Shown here: one piece after another, positions 43,466 to 51,749 of the stretch
Numbering within the stretch: position 1 is the stretch's first letter
Layout: each line of letters begins with the position of its first letter
From: DASVTU01 sp036387415
GTDB taxonomy: Bacteria > Acidobacteriota > Blastocatellia > Pyrinomonadales > Pyrinomonadaceae
NCBI GenBank assembly: GCA_036387415.1
Contig: DASVTU010000019.1
Coordinates: forward strand, 556,884 to 620,883
Direction: 5' to 3'
DNA length: 64,000 nt
Position numbers and translations under genes: made by a program
The notes under the pieces: model-generated
What the model saw: only the letters and a program-made list of their open reading frames with translations
Databases searched by the model: none
What the model was told of the DNA's origin: nothing

Positions 43466-43488
43466 CGAACGCCCACTAGGAGCGTTCG
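43466..43488. other. Hairpin over the response-regulator stop codon
   Basis: CGAACGC (43466-43472) and GCGTTCG (43482-43488) are perfect complements with a nine-base loop. A second inverted repeat, GATGAGC/GCTCATC, lies at about 43402-43426. No T-run follows; a terminator role is possible. Confidence 0.4.
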
Positions 43489-44252
43489 TCGCTGAATTTG
43501 TAACCGATGCCCCAGACGGTCAAGACCATCTGCGGATTTTCGGGGTTGTCCTCAATCTTGGCGCGCAGGCGATTGATGTGAGAATCAATCGTGCGGTCGT
43601 AGCCTTCGTAGGAGTAATCCCAGATTTTCTCCAGAAGGTATTTGCGAGGAAAGACACGCCCTGGGTTCGATGCGAACAAGCGCAAGAGTTCAAACTCCTT
43701 CGGCGTCAGTTCGACCTGACGGTCGCCGACGCTCACCTCTCGCTTCGCCGGGTCGATGCGTAGACGGCCACGCGTAATCGGCGCTTCTTCGTTGGTTCCT
43801 TCCGTGCGCGTCGCCGCACGGACGCGACGCAAGACGCTCTTGATGCGAGCTTCGAGTTCGCGCAAAGAGAAAGGCTTGGTGATGTAATCATCTGCGCCCA
43901 TCTCAAGGCCAAGCACTTTATCAACCACATCGTCCTTCGCCGTGAGCATCAGAATCGGGATGTACGGAACTTTCTCCCGCAACTCACGACAGACGGCGAG
44001 GCCATCCATCTTCGGCAGCATCAGGTCGAGCACAATGGCATCGGGGCGTTCCTGAATCGCCGACTGCACTCCGGCCACTCCGTCCTCTGCCGTCTCGACG
44101 TTGTAGCCCGCACGCGAAAAATACTCCTTGATGGCGGTCAGAATGTTCTCGTCATCTTCGATAACGAGCAGGCTCATTCTGCTGTCGCCAATCTCCGGCA
44201 ACTCATCTTCCACGCTTTTTGTTCCGTTTTTATTAGGCGCAGGTTTCGTCAT
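43476..44252 (-). CDS. OmpR/PhoB-family response regulator, no adjacent kinase
   Basis: The 258-residue protein has a receiver domain (LLVIEDDENILTA, phospho-acceptor Asp in AIVLDLMLPKMDG, switch Lys in DDYITKPFSLREL). A winged-helix DNA-binding domain follows (VELTPKEFELLRLFASNPGRVFPRKYLLEKIWDYSYEGYDRTIDSHINRLR). It would bind DNA as a dimer after phosphorylation. About 25 extra polar residues precede the receiver if the ATG at 44250-44252 is used; the ATG at 44175-44177 would remove them. No histidine kinase is in the window, so its partner is elsewhere. Confidence 0.92.
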   Translation of the reverse strand: MTKPAPNKNGTKSVEDELPEIGDSRMSLLVIEDDENILTAIKEYFSRAGYNVETAEDGVAGVQSAIQERPDAIVLDLMLPKMDGLAVCRELREKVPYIPILMLTAKDDVVDKVLGLEMGADDYITKPFSLRELEARIKSVLRRVRAATRTEGTNEEAPITRGRLRIDPAKREVSVGDRQVELTPKEFELLRLFASNPGRVFPRKYLLEKIWDYSYEGYDRTIDSHINRLRAKIEDNPENPQMVLTVWGIGYKFSDERS

Positions 44253-44684
44253 CGGCAGCCTTAATATCATGAATACGAACAGGGCGTTCGCTCACGTGAC
44301 GCGCACTGTGTGGCTGCGTGCGCGTTGCAGTCAGAAAAACTATAACAGGACAACCCCAATAAACTCAAGCATTAAGTTTCCGACTGTCGTACGCTTTGAG
44401 CAAAACTCCCCGCATCCTCCTTCTCGTATTTCGTCTATGTCACTTTTTCTCTTATTTCACAGTGATTTACGGTCGTCCGGCGCGGCGTGAGGCGGACGCA
44501 TAGCTCGCCACTTCAGTTCTCTTCCTCGCACAGCCCGCACGCCTGCCACTTCAAAAACATCCGTCGGATGTGATATTTACAATTCAATTGTTTCAAGCGG
44601 CAATCACATATATCTACGCTCTCGAAACGGCATTTGGATTTACCGTTTCGCAACAAATACCCCGAACAACTGGTAAAACAAGTT
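44253..44684. other. Divergent gap of 432 bases between response regulator and DinB-like gene
   Basis: Both flanking genes are transcribed away from it, so promoters for both should lie here. A perfect inverted repeat ACATCC-gtc-GGATGT stands at 44557-44571 and CAATTCAATTG follows near 44580. Either could be an operator. No heptad element, gene or RNA was recognised. Confidence 0.4.
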
Positions 44685-45164
44685 ATGACCACAGACGAAA
44701 GACAGCACTTGATAGCGCAGTACAACGCGGGCTACGACGAGGTTTTAAAACACCTCGCAGGGTTCTCCCAAGAAGAACTCAAAGCGCATCCGCTCGACGG
44801 CAAATGGAGCGCACTGGAAATCGTTCACCATCTCGCCGACAGCGAAATGACCAGCGCACTCCGCCTGCGAAAACTACTGACGGAAAAGCACCCCGTCATC
44901 CACGGCTACGACGAGGCGGCCTACGCCGTGCTACTTCGCTATAACGAACGCGACCTCGCTCCCGCGCTCGAAGCCTTTCGCAACGCTCGCGCCACCACCG
45001 CACAGATTCTCTCTCAAATGACCGACCAGGATTGGGCGCGCGAAGGCTGGCACACTGAAAGCGGTCGCTACACCGCCGAAGACTGGCTCCGCATCTACGC
45101 CGCACACGCGCACAACCACGCCGCACAAATCGGTCGTCTCCGCGAAGCCCTCATCGGCGGATGA
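44685..45164 (+). CDS. DinB-family (YfiT-like) metal-binding four-helix protein
   Basis: The 159-residue protein matches the DinB/YfiT four-helix-bundle superfamily. It has WSALEIVHHLADSE with the first metal His about residue 48, and AHAHNHAAQIGRLR near residue 142 with the two later His. Related proteins are thiol-dependent transferases or stress proteins; the substrate here is unknown. The ATG at 44685-44687 is chosen because the family fold begins there; the longer frame adds 17 residues. Confidence 0.85.
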   Translation: MTTDERQHLIAQYNAGYDEVLKHLAGFSQEELKAHPLDGKWSALEIVHHLADSEMTSALRLRKLLTEKHPVIHGYDEAAYAVLLRYNERDLAPALEAFRNARATTAQILSQMTDQDWAREGWHTESGRYTAEDWLRIYAAHAHNHAAQIGRLREALIGG

Positions 45165-45241
45165 CAGACGACGAACGTTGGACGACGAGTGAAACTCTAC
45201 AGTTTCTTTCATGGTCAGCGTTCTATCGTCCCACGTCCGTT
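45163..45241. repeat. Heptad-built inverted repeat element P (DinB/purC gap)
   Basis: The left arm (45164-45192) has units AGACGAC and GGACGAC. The right arm (45212-45240) reads CTATCGT, CCCACGT. Family shared with Q and T. It starts at the stop codon of the DinB gene. Confidence 0.65.
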
Positions 45242-45338
45242 TCCTTGACAAATTTCGGGACGCGCGAGCACAATCGCGGCTCGCTTCAGCCGTTCGTCGC
45301 TCGACAGTCCCGTAAAGCTTCATTCTGAACAGACCACC

Positions 45339-46244
45339 ATGACCGCCACGCAGCCCGTCAACCAGACATCTCTGACCAATCTCCCGCTCATGCAGCGCGG
45401 CAAAGTGCGCGACGTGTACGAGGTTGACAGCCAACATCTGCTCATCGTTGCGACAGATAGAATCTCCGCCTTCGACTGCATTCTCCCGACACAAATCGCG
45501 CGCAAAGGTGAAGTCCTCACGGCGCTCTCGCGCTTCTGGTTTGAACGCCTCGCACACGTCACGCCGCATCATCTCGTCACCACCAACGTCGATGAAATGC
45601 CGGAAAGCGTCCGCGCAAATGCGACGCTGTTGTGTGGTCGCTCGATGCTCGTCCGGCGCACACAAGTATTTCCCGTCGAATGCGTCGTGCGCGGCTATGT
45701 GGCGGGTTCGGGTTGGAAGGATTATCGACAGACGGGCAAAGTCTGCGGTCACAAGTTGCCCGCAGGGCTGCTCGAATCGGCGCAACTGCCGGAGCCAATT
45801 TTTACGCCCGCCACTAAAGCCGAACAGGGACACGACGAAAACATCAGCGAAACACGCATGCGCGGCATCGTGGGCGCAGACGTGACAAACATTCTGCGTG
45901 ATACATCGCTCGCGCTCTATCGCGAGGCGGAGAGTTATGCGCGCAGTCGCGGCATCATCATCGCCGACACGAAATTCGAGTTCGGACGCGACGAAGATGG
46001 CCGGATTATTTTGGTTGACGAAGTTCTGACGCCCGACTCGTCGCGCTTCTGGCCTCGTGACGAATACCGCGCAGGTTGCTCGCAACCATCGTTTGATAAA
46101 CAGTTCGTACGCGACTATCTCGAAACGCTCGACTGGAACAAGCAGCCGCCTGCGCCGCCGCTTCCGTTGAAAGTTGCCGAAGCTACCACCTCGCGTTATC
46201 TCCGTGCGTATCGTCTGCTCACGGGCACCGAGCTAACTGTTTGA
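45339..46244 (+). CDS. purC: Phosphoribosylaminoimidazole-succinocarboxamide synthase (SAICAR synthetase)
   Basis: The 301-residue protein is of the longer PurC type: RGKVRDVYEVDSQHLLIVATDRISAFDCILP at the N-terminus, VRGYVAGSGWKDYRQTGKVCGHKLPAGL in the middle, and ILVDEVLTPDSSRFWPRDEY near residue 225. It joins aspartate to CAIR in purine synthesis. The CvpA-type gene follows after a repeat element; cvpA often travels with purine genes. No SD is obvious. Confidence 0.95.
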   Translation: MTATQPVNQTSLTNLPLMQRGKVRDVYEVDSQHLLIVATDRISAFDCILPTQIARKGEVLTALSRFWFERLAHVTPHHLVTTNVDEMPESVRANATLLCGRSMLVRRTQVFPVECVVRGYVAGSGWKDYRQTGKVCGHKLPAGLLESAQLPEPIFTPATKAEQGHDENISETRMRGIVGADVTNILRDTSLALYREAESYARSRGIIIADTKFEFGRDEDGRIILVDEVLTPDSSRFWPRDEYRAGCSQPSFDKQFVRDYLETLDWNKQPPAPPLPLKVAEATTSRYLRAYRLLTGTELTV

Positions 46245-46249
46245 AAAAG

Positions 46250-46377
46250 TTGACGATAGACCGTAGACGACGGACGATAAGGCGCCTTATTTGAAGAGGC
46301 ATCAGGATACTGTTATCGACGTTGTAAAAGCTCGCTCATCGTTTGTTGTTTATCGTCCAACGCCCGTCGTCCGTTGA
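46250..46377. repeat. Heptad-built inverted repeat element Q (purC/cvpA gap)
   Basis: The left arm (46250-46282) has units GACGATA, GACCGTA and GACGACG. The right arm (46335-46377) has ATCGTTT, ATCGTCC and GTCGTCC. The spacer of about 50 bases contains an AAGGCGCCTTAT palindrome. The right arm ends at the cvpA start. Confidence 0.75.
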
Positions 46378-46379
46378 AA

Positions 46380-46892
46380 ATGACCGTCTTTGATCTCTTT
46401 ATTCTCTCTATTTTGGGAGCCTCGATTGTGGCGGGCGCGTTGCGCGGTCTGGTGCGCGCGATGTTGACGGGCATTGCGTTGATTTTGGGACTCGTCTTGG
46501 CATCGCGTGTGTATGCGACGGCGGGGGCGTTGTTGGGCGGCCTCGGCGTGGTCGAATCGAGTGCCGCAGCCAACGCGTGTGGCTTTCTGCTAGTCGTCGG
46601 AGTTGTCCTCGCCGTAGGCTTCACGGCGGGACGGCTGGCGCGCGGAGGCTTACGACGCGCCCGGCTCGAATGGTTTGACCGCGTACTCGGCGGCGCGTTC
46701 GGTTTCTTGCGCGGGATGGCAGTCTGCTCCGTGATTTATCTGGCGTTGACGGCCTTTCCGGTGCGGCTCGCTTCGGTCGAGGAGGCACGCACCGCGCCCG
46801 CACTCGCCATCGGCGCACGCATTCTCGCGGCCTGCACGTCGGCTGATGTGCGCGCCCGTTTCATGGACGAATACCGCCGCCTGACCGCTTGA
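46380..46892 (+). CDS. cvpA: CvpA-family membrane protein
   Basis: The 170-residue protein has four hydrophobic helices (about residues 3-22, 25-45, 62-82, 105-123) in the CvpA pattern, with LILSILGASIVAGALRGLVR at the start and a FDRVLGGAFGFLRG segment before the last helix. CvpA is needed for colicin V production in E. coli and affects cell-envelope stress tolerance. The ATG at 46380-46382 is chosen over a TTG two codons upstream. The repeat element ends just before it and no SD is seen. Confidence 0.85.
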   Translation: MTVFDLFILSILGASIVAGALRGLVRAMLTGIALILGLVLASRVYATAGALLGGLGVVESSAAANACGFLLVVGVVLAVGFTAGRLARGGLRRARLEWFDRVLGGAFGFLRGMAVCSVIYLALTAFPVRLASVEEARTAPALAIGARILAACTSADVRARFMDEYRRLTA

Positions 46893-46981
46893 AATTGTTC
46901 ATTCTACGGAATTTAACCCGTATTGATACTTTCCACGCAATTGCCCGTTTGACCCTTTCCACTGAATCGCCGGAGCAACCT

Positions 46982-47233
46982 ATGCAGATGCGCGCTCGCC
47001 TCGAAGCCTTGATCGATGAAATGCTGGACGGCCAGATTATGCTCGACGAAGCCCTCGCCGAGTTTGAAAAGCTCTATATCCAAAAAGCCCTCTCGCGCAA
47101 CAAAGACCACCTCTCACGCACCGCCACGTCGCTCGGCATCCACCGCAATACCCTCTCCAAACGCGTCGCCACTTATCGCACACCGCCCCGCCCCGCCAAG
47201 AAAACGACCGCACGCACACGCCGCACACGTTAG
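46982..47233 (+). CDS. Fis-type helix-turn-helix DNA-binding protein
   Basis: The 83-residue product contains a Fis-family HTH: EFEKLYIQKALSRNKDHLSRTATSLGIHRNTLSKRV, closely like the C-terminal end of NtrC-type activators and Fis. A basic Thr/Lys/Arg-rich tail follows. It lacks the receiver and AAA+ domains of NtrC proteins, so it is a stand-alone small DNA-binding protein. The ATG at 46982-46984 has GGAG seven bases upstream; an upstream TTG overlapping the cvpA stop is the alternative. The groESL promoter region begins 28 bases after its stop. Confidence 0.82.
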   Translation: MQMRARLEALIDEMLDGQIMLDEALAEFEKLYIQKALSRNKDHLSRTATSLGIHRNTLSKRVATYRTPPRPAKKTTARTRRTR

Positions 47234-47261
47234 TCTCCTAAAAAATCTCACTCACTAACTG

Positions 47262-47289
47262 TTGACAAGATTGATGCTAATGCTATATT
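47262..47289 (+). promoter_or_regulatory. Sigma-70 promoter of groESL
   Basis: TTGACA (47262-47267) and TATATT (47284-47289) are 16 bases apart. The first CIRCE begins two bases after the -10 box, so HrcA binding would block transcription start. Confidence 0.8.
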
Positions 47290-47290
47290 T

Positions 47291-47317
47291 TTAGCACTTG
47301 CTTTGAAAGAGTGCTAG
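47291..47317 (+). promoter_or_regulatory. CIRCE operator 1 (HrcA binding site)
   Basis: TTAGCACTT, nine bases, then GAGTGCTAG, against the consensus TTAGCACTC-N9-GAGTGCTAA. Two positions differ. It marks HrcA control of groESL. Confidence 0.92.
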
Positions 47318-47347
47318 AAAATTCCGTTTCGGTTGAGACGGCTTATA

Positions 47348-47380
47348 TCTTTGAACATGAAGGATTTGTGTGTTCAAAGA
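47348..47380 (+). promoter_or_regulatory. 10-bp inverted repeat between the two CIRCE sites
   Basis: TCTTTGAACA (47348-47357) and TGTTCAAAGA (47371-47380) are perfect complements with a 13-base loop. It lies in the groES leader and could be a second operator or an RNA hairpin. Confidence 0.6.
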
Positions 47381-47381
47381 G

Positions 47382-47408
47382 CGGGCACTCCGGGCGGGCA
47401 AGTGCTAA
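47382..47408 (+). promoter_or_regulatory. CIRCE operator 2 (degenerate)
   Basis: CGGGCACTC, nine bases, then AAGTGCTAA. The spacing is exactly that of CIRCE and the inner GCACTC/AGTGC core is kept, with three outer mismatches. Confidence 0.7.
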
Positions 47409-47446
47409 AAGTTGTACCCATTGCAAGATTTATGCAATCAAACCAT

Positions 47447-47462
47447 TTCACTAATTAGTGAA
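47447..47462 (+). promoter_or_regulatory. Perfect 16-bp palindrome before groES
   Basis: TTCACTAATTAGTGAA lies 18 bases before the groES ATG, just ahead of the SD. An ATTGCA/TGCAAT inverted repeat stands at about 47420-47437. They may be protein or RNA control sites. Confidence 0.5.
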
Positions 47463-47480
47463 CCGCAGAAAGGAGCAGTT

Positions 47481-47819
47481 ATGGCAACAAACATCAAACC
47501 ATTACATGACCGTGTAATCGTGCGTCGTATCGAAGAAGGCGAACAGGTGCGCGGCGGCATCATCATCCCCGACACCGCCAAAGAGAAGCCGCAGGAGGGC
47601 GAGGTAATCGCTGTCGGTCTGGGCAAATACAAGGATGACGGCACACGTCAGACACTCGATGTTCAGGAAGGCGACCGTGTGTTGTTCGGCAAATACAGCG
47701 GCTCGGAAATCAAACTCGACGGTGAAGAGTTGTTGATTATGCGCGAGGACGAAATTCTCGGCATCATCGAGCGCGCGGGCGCGGCAGCCGGACAGGGCAG
47801 CAAAAAGGGCGGTAAGTAG
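47481..47819 (+). CDS. groES: Co-chaperonin GroES
   Basis: The 112-residue protein matches GroES: IKPLHDRVIVRRIEEGEQVRGGIIIPDTAKEKPQEGEVIAVG with the mobile loop at GGIIIPDTA, and VLFGKYSGSEIKLDGEELLIMREDEILG. It caps GroEL rings. The ATG at 47481-47483 has AGGAG upstream; a longer frame adds 23 residues that are not GroES. The tail (AGAAAGQGSKKGGK) is longer than usual. groEL follows after 93 bases in the same operon. Confidence 0.97.
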   Translation: MATNIKPLHDRVIVRRIEEGEQVRGGIIIPDTAKEKPQEGEVIAVGLGKYKDDGTRQTLDVQEGDRVLFGKYSGSEIKLDGEELLIMREDEILGIIERAGAAAGQGSKKGGK

Positions 47820-47912
47820 TAGTCAAATGAACGTTTAGACAAACGTTCAAAGGCTCGCTACGGCTCTTGTAATCAATTTCATTCTGGACATTCGGATAAG
47901 GAGATTAGCACT

Positions 47913-49565
47913 ATGGCAAAACAGGTGATTCATGGCGAGGAGTCGCGCGCGGCAATCCTGCGCGGCGTCAATCAACTCGCCGACGCAGTTAAAATCACGC
48001 TCGGCCCCAAAGGACGTAACGTCGTCCTCGATAAGAAATTCGGTTCCCCGACCATCACGAAAGACGGCGTGACGGTGGCGAAAGAGATTGAGTTGAAAGA
48101 CTCGCTCGAAAACATGGGCGCGCAGATGGTTAGAGAAGTCGCTTCCAAAACGTCCGACATCGCGGGCGACGGCACGACGACCGCGACCGTTCTGGCGCAG
48201 GCCATTTTCCGCGAAGGCGTCAAGACCGTCGCGGCGGGCGCGAACCCGATGGCGCTCAAACGCGGCATCGACAAGGCCGTGCAAGTGGCGGTCGAAGAGA
48301 TTAGCCGCCTGTCGAAGCCCGTCAAAGGCGACGCGATTGCACAGGTTGGCACGATTTCGGCCAACGGCGACCGCACCATCGGCGAATTGATTGCCGAAGC
48401 GATGAACAAGGTCGGCAAAGACGGTGTTATCACGGTCGAAGAGTCGAAGACGATGCTGACGGAGTTGGACGTGGTTGAAGGTATGCAGTTCGACCGTGGC
48501 TACTTGTCGCCCTATTTCGTCACCGACCCTGAACGCATGGAAGCCGTGCTCGACAATCCGCTTATCCTCATCAACGAGAAGAAAATCAGTTCGATGAAAG
48601 ACCTTCTGCCGATTCTTGAGCAGATTGCCAAGATGGGCAAGCCGCTCATCATCATCGCGGAAGATATTGAAGGCGAAGCACTTGCGACGCTCGTCGTGAA
48701 CAAACTGCGTGGCACTCTGAACGTCGCGGCGGTCAAGGCTCCCGGCTTCGGCGACCGACGCAAAGCGATGCTCGAAGACATCGCCATCCTGACGGGCGGA
48801 CGCGTCATCTCGGAAGACCTCGGCATCAAACTTGAGAACATCAAGATTGAAGACCTCGGTCGCGCCAAGAAGGTGACGATTGACAAAGACAACACGACCA
48901 TCGTCGAAGGCGGCGGCAAGACCTCCGACATCGAAGGCCGCGTCAAGACCTTGCGCGCGCAGATTGAAGAAACGACTTCGGACTACGACCGCGAGAAACT
49001 GCAAGAGCGTCTTGCGAAACTCGTCGGCGGCGTCGCGGTGATTCGCGTCGGCGCGGCGACCGAGACGGAACTCAAGGAGAAGAAGGCTCGCGTCGAAGAT
49101 GCTATGCACGCCACGCGCGCGGCGGTCGAGGAAGGCATCGTGCCGGGCGGCGGTGTGGCGCTCGTCCGTGCGGCGAAGGTGTTGGAGAAGTTCCGCATCA
49201 ATAAAGAGGGCGAAGGCGACGCGGACGAGCAAATCGGCGTTACCATCGTCAAACGCGCGTTGGAGGAGCCGCTCCGCCAGATTGTGCAGAACGCTGGCAA
49301 GGAAGGCGCGGTCGTGGTCGAACGTGTGCGTTCGGAGAAGAACGACAACTACGGCTTCAACGCGGCAACTGAGGAGTATGAAGACCTCGTTAAGGCGGGC
49401 GTCATCGATCCTGCAAAGGTAACGCGCTCGGCTCTGCAAAACGCGGCATCAATCGCCGGACTGATGCTCACCACCGAAGCTCTCGTCTCCGAACTCCCTG
49501 ACGACGACAAGAGCGCACCCGCTATGCCCGGCGGCGGTGGCATGGGTGGCGGCATGGGCTTCTAA
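47913..49565 (+). CDS. groEL: Chaperonin GroEL
   Basis: The 550-residue protein is a typical group I chaperonin: LGPKGRNVVLDKKFGSPTITKDGVTVAKEI near residue 30, DGTTTATVLAQAI with the ATP-binding GDGTTT near residue 87, and AAVEEGIVPGGGVAL near residue 405, ending in a GGM-rich tail (GGGGMGGGMGF). It refolds proteins with GroES. AAGGAG precedes the ATG. A strong terminator ends the operon. A long antisense open frame opposite it is a shadow. Confidence 0.98.
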   Translation: MAKQVIHGEESRAAILRGVNQLADAVKITLGPKGRNVVLDKKFGSPTITKDGVTVAKEIELKDSLENMGAQMVREVASKTSDIAGDGTTTATVLAQAIFREGVKTVAAGANPMALKRGIDKAVQVAVEEISRLSKPVKGDAIAQVGTISANGDRTIGELIAEAMNKVGKDGVITVEESKTMLTELDVVEGMQFDRGYLSPYFVTDPERMEAVLDNPLILINEKKISSMKDLLPILEQIAKMGKPLIIIAEDIEGEALATLVVNKLRGTLNVAAVKAPGFGDRRKAMLEDIAILTGGRVISEDLGIKLENIKIEDLGRAKKVTIDKDNTTIVEGGGKTSDIEGRVKTLRAQIEETTSDYDREKLQERLAKLVGGVAVIRVGAATETELKEKKARVEDAMHATRAAVEEGIVPGGGVALVRAAKVLEKFRINKEGEGDADEQIGVTIVKRALEEPLRQIVQNAGKEGAVVVERVRSEKNDNYGFNAATEEYEDLVKAGVIDPAKVTRSALQNAASIAGLMLTTEALVSELPDDDKSAPAMPGGGGMGGGMGF

Positions 49566-49593
49566 GCTCAAACGTCACTCTAGACTGACAAAC

Positions 49594-49631
49594 AAAAGCG
49601 GCTTCGTTCCTTGTCGAACGAAGCCGCTTTT
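49594..49631. terminator. Intrinsic terminator after groEL
   Basis: AAAAGCGGCTTCGTTC (49594-49609) pairs perfectly with GAACGAAGCCGCTTTT (49616-49631) around six bases. It is symmetric, so it can serve the convergent CYTH gene too. Confidence 0.92.
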
Positions 49632-49720
49632 ACCTTCCATACGTTCACCCGCGTTCAACTGCGACTGATTGATTTTCCTTATCTCGCTGCAATCTAGAAT
49701 CGCTTGATTTGGCTTGAAGC

Positions 49721-50278
49721 CTATTTTTGAAAACGCGCTTGGATGATGCCGTTTATCTCGGTTCCGTGGCGCGCGGTTAGTTCGGGATAGGAGGCGTGTT
49801 CGCCGTCTGTTTCGGTAAGTTGGAGTAAATCTTCGGCGGCATTGATAGCGTGTTCTTCGCCTTCAATCTCGACAAAGAGGCCGAACGGCAACTCGTCAAC
49901 AACCACTTCCACATCTGCGACGTGCCACGTCGCACGCCGCTTCTCGTAGACGAGCGCGGGTTTGTAGCCGAGCGCGTCGAGAATCGCGGCGAGCGCGTCT
50001 GGATTCTCGACGCGCGTTTCATCTTCGCGTCGATGCTTGATGCCTGCGTCAGAACTGGTGGCGAAACATTCTTTGTAAGTCAAAATCGCCCGCCCGCCGA
50101 CGCGTCGGAGTCGCAGCAGTTGGCTTTGCGTGTCGAGTCCACGTCCGGCGTAAAGGATGTTCTCTTCAAACTCTTCGCCTTCGTCATGCGGAGTCGCCCC
50201 AACCGCCCGCAGACGTTCGCGCAGACGCTCCTGCTCGTCGCTCGACAGACGGTACTTCTTTTCGATTTCCACTCCCAC
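49721..50278 (-). CDS. CYTH-domain protein (class IV adenylate cyclase/thiamine-triphosphatase superfamily)
   Basis: The 185-residue protein begins with the CYTH signature E-x-E-x-K in MGVEIEKKYRL. It has the further basic and acidic strands of the triphosphate tunnel: RLRRVGGRAILTYKE near residue 56, KHRREDETRVEN, YEKRRATWHVADVEVVVDELPFGLFVEIEGEE. Such enzymes split inorganic or organic triphosphates or make cAMP; which one cannot be told. It stands between a terminator and repeat element R. Confidence 0.88.
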   Translation of the reverse strand: MGVEIEKKYRLSSDEQERLRERLRAVGATPHDEGEEFEENILYAGRGLDTQSQLLRLRRVGGRAILTYKECFATSSDAGIKHRREDETRVENPDALAAILDALGYKPALVYEKRRATWHVADVEVVVDELPFGLFVEIEGEEHAINAAEDLLQLTETDGEHASYPELTARHGTEINGIIQARFQK

Positions 50279-50290
50279 GTCCGCATCTTA

Positions 50291-50393
50291 GGGGAAATGG
50301 CGAAAGGGTTAAAGGGCGAAAGGGAAAACGACTCGCGGCTGCGAGCAGTTATTCTTCCCTTTTAACCCTTCGCCATTTCACCAGTTCCCCTTC
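50291..50393. repeat. Octad-built inverted repeat element R (CYTH/ABC permease gap)
   Basis: The left arm (50291-50329) has 8-base units AAAGGGTT, AAAGGGCG and AAAGGGAA. The right arm (50352-50392) reads CTTCCCTT, TTAACCCT, TCGCCATT. The spacer holds a CTCGC/GCGAG hairpin. Related to element I, which has period 7. Confidence 0.75.
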
Positions 50394-50405
50394 CTTCTTC
50401 TGCAC

Positions 50406-51749
50406 CTATGTTTGGCGTATCCAGCGCAGCACTTCGGGCAGGCTGGCGCGTTTACCGTACATGAGCATGCCGATGCGATAGATGCGCGCCGCAACCCAGA
50501 TGAGGCCAAGCACCGTCGCAATGCCGATGAGCATCGACAGGGCAATCTGCCAGAACGGAGGCGTCTCCGTGACGATGCGTACCATCATCGTGATTGGCGA
50601 AAAGAACGGAACCATTGAAACCCAGAAAGAGAACGCCGAGTTGGGGCTGCGAATCACCGGAAACGAAAGATAAATCCCGAAGGCGAGCAGAAAGCTGACG
50701 GGGATGATTATCTGCCCGGCCTCTTTTTCCGTCGTCACCATTGCGCCCACGATGGCGTATAGCGTGGCGTAGATAAAGAAACCGAGCAGGAAATAAATGA
50801 GGGCGTAGAGAACGAAAGAGGGCGTGACGGTCGGCAAGTCTAGACCGCTTGCGACGACGAGCGCAGCTCCGTACAAAGCGATGCCGCCGAAAACAACCGC
50901 CCAGATGAGATACTGCGTCAGCGCGACCAGCGAGACTCCAACCAGCTTTCCTGCCATCAAATCGAACGGACGCACCGACGAGAAAAGCACTTCGATGATG
51001 CGCGTCGTTTTCTCCTCAACCACCGCCGAGAGAATCGCCTGACCATACATCAAAATGGCGATGATGATGAATGTGCCAACAGCAATCGCAAGACCGAAAC
51101 TGCTTCCCGCTGAACTCCTCTCCTCGCCGCTTTCGCTCACCCTTACGGTACTCATCTCGACCCGTCGTGAAAGTTCGCGGACGCGATTTTCGTTGATATT
51201 GGCGTCGCGCATGCGTTGTTCGATGACGACGCGGCTCAGACGGCTCCTGAGTTGTTCAATGGAAAAGAGGTCGCCGAGATTGCGCCCGTAGTATTCCACC
51301 GCGCCATTCTCCAACAGGTTCGGCGGCAGAATCAGGTATGCATCGAGACGTTTCTGACGGATGCGTTCGTTCAATTCGCGCTTCACTTCATCAAACGCGC
51401 GCCCGTCGAGTCGCGCCTCTTCAATCTCATAGTGCGCCTTCAAGATTTCCGCTTCCTTAGGCATTTGCCGCGCGCCGCCGTTGTTCGTCGAGACTGCCTG
51501 CGGAACGGCATCGTCGTTGATGTCAATCCCCGGTTGCATGACGGCCTCGCGCACGCGCTCGTACATTCTTCCGGTCTGGTCAACTACAACGATACGTGTC
51601 GCGCCGCCAGTCTTGATGCCCATCAAGAGCGCGGGCACAATCATGAAGAAAGCCATCAAAATCGGCCCGACAATGGTCGAGACGAGAAAGGTTTTGCTTC
51701 GCACGCCTTGCAAGTATTCGCGTTTGATAATCGTCAGCAGTTTATTCAT
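50406..51749 (-). CDS. ABC-2 type transporter permease (NatB-like)
   Basis: The 447-residue protein has one N-terminal helix (TFLVSTIVGPILMAFFMIVPALLMG), a large extracytoplasmic domain of about 170 residues, and five or six C-terminal helices (GLAIAVGTFIIIAILMYGQAIL through MLIGIATVLGLIWVAARIY). A basic tail follows. This is the layout of the NatB/YhaP group of ABC-2 exporters. Substrate unknown. Its ATG overlaps the stop of the ATPase gene (ATGA), so the two form one transporter. Confidence 0.87.
   Translation of the reverse strand: MNKLLTIIKREYLQGVRSKTFLVSTIVGPILMAFFMIVPALLMGIKTGGATRIVVVDQTGRMYERVREAVMQPGIDINDDAVPQAVSTNNGGARQMPKEAEILKAHYEIEEARLDGRAFDEVKRELNERIRQKRLDAYLILPPNLLENGAVEYYGRNLGDLFSIEQLRSRLSRVVIEQRMRDANINENRVRELSRRVEMSTVRVSESGEERSSAGSSFGLAIAVGTFIIIAILMYGQAILSAVVEEKTTRIIEVLFSSVRPFDLMAGKLVGVSLVALTQYLIWAVVFGGIALYGAALVVASGLDLPTVTPSFVLYALIYFLLGFFIYATLYAIVGAMVTTEKEAGQIIIPVSFLLAFGIYLSFPVIRSPNSAFSFWVSMVPFFSPITMMVRIVTETPPFWQIALSMLIGIATVLGLIWVAARIYRIGMLMYGKRASLPEVLRWIRQT

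Noticed and set aside
44931..46085. Minus-strand open frame of 384 codons across the DinB/purC region
   Set aside because: It overlaps two well-supported plus-strand genes and shows no protein family pattern.
47847..49439. Open frame of 530 codons antisense to groEL
   Set aside because: It mirrors the groEL codon pattern, has no recognisable domains, and groEL is certain.
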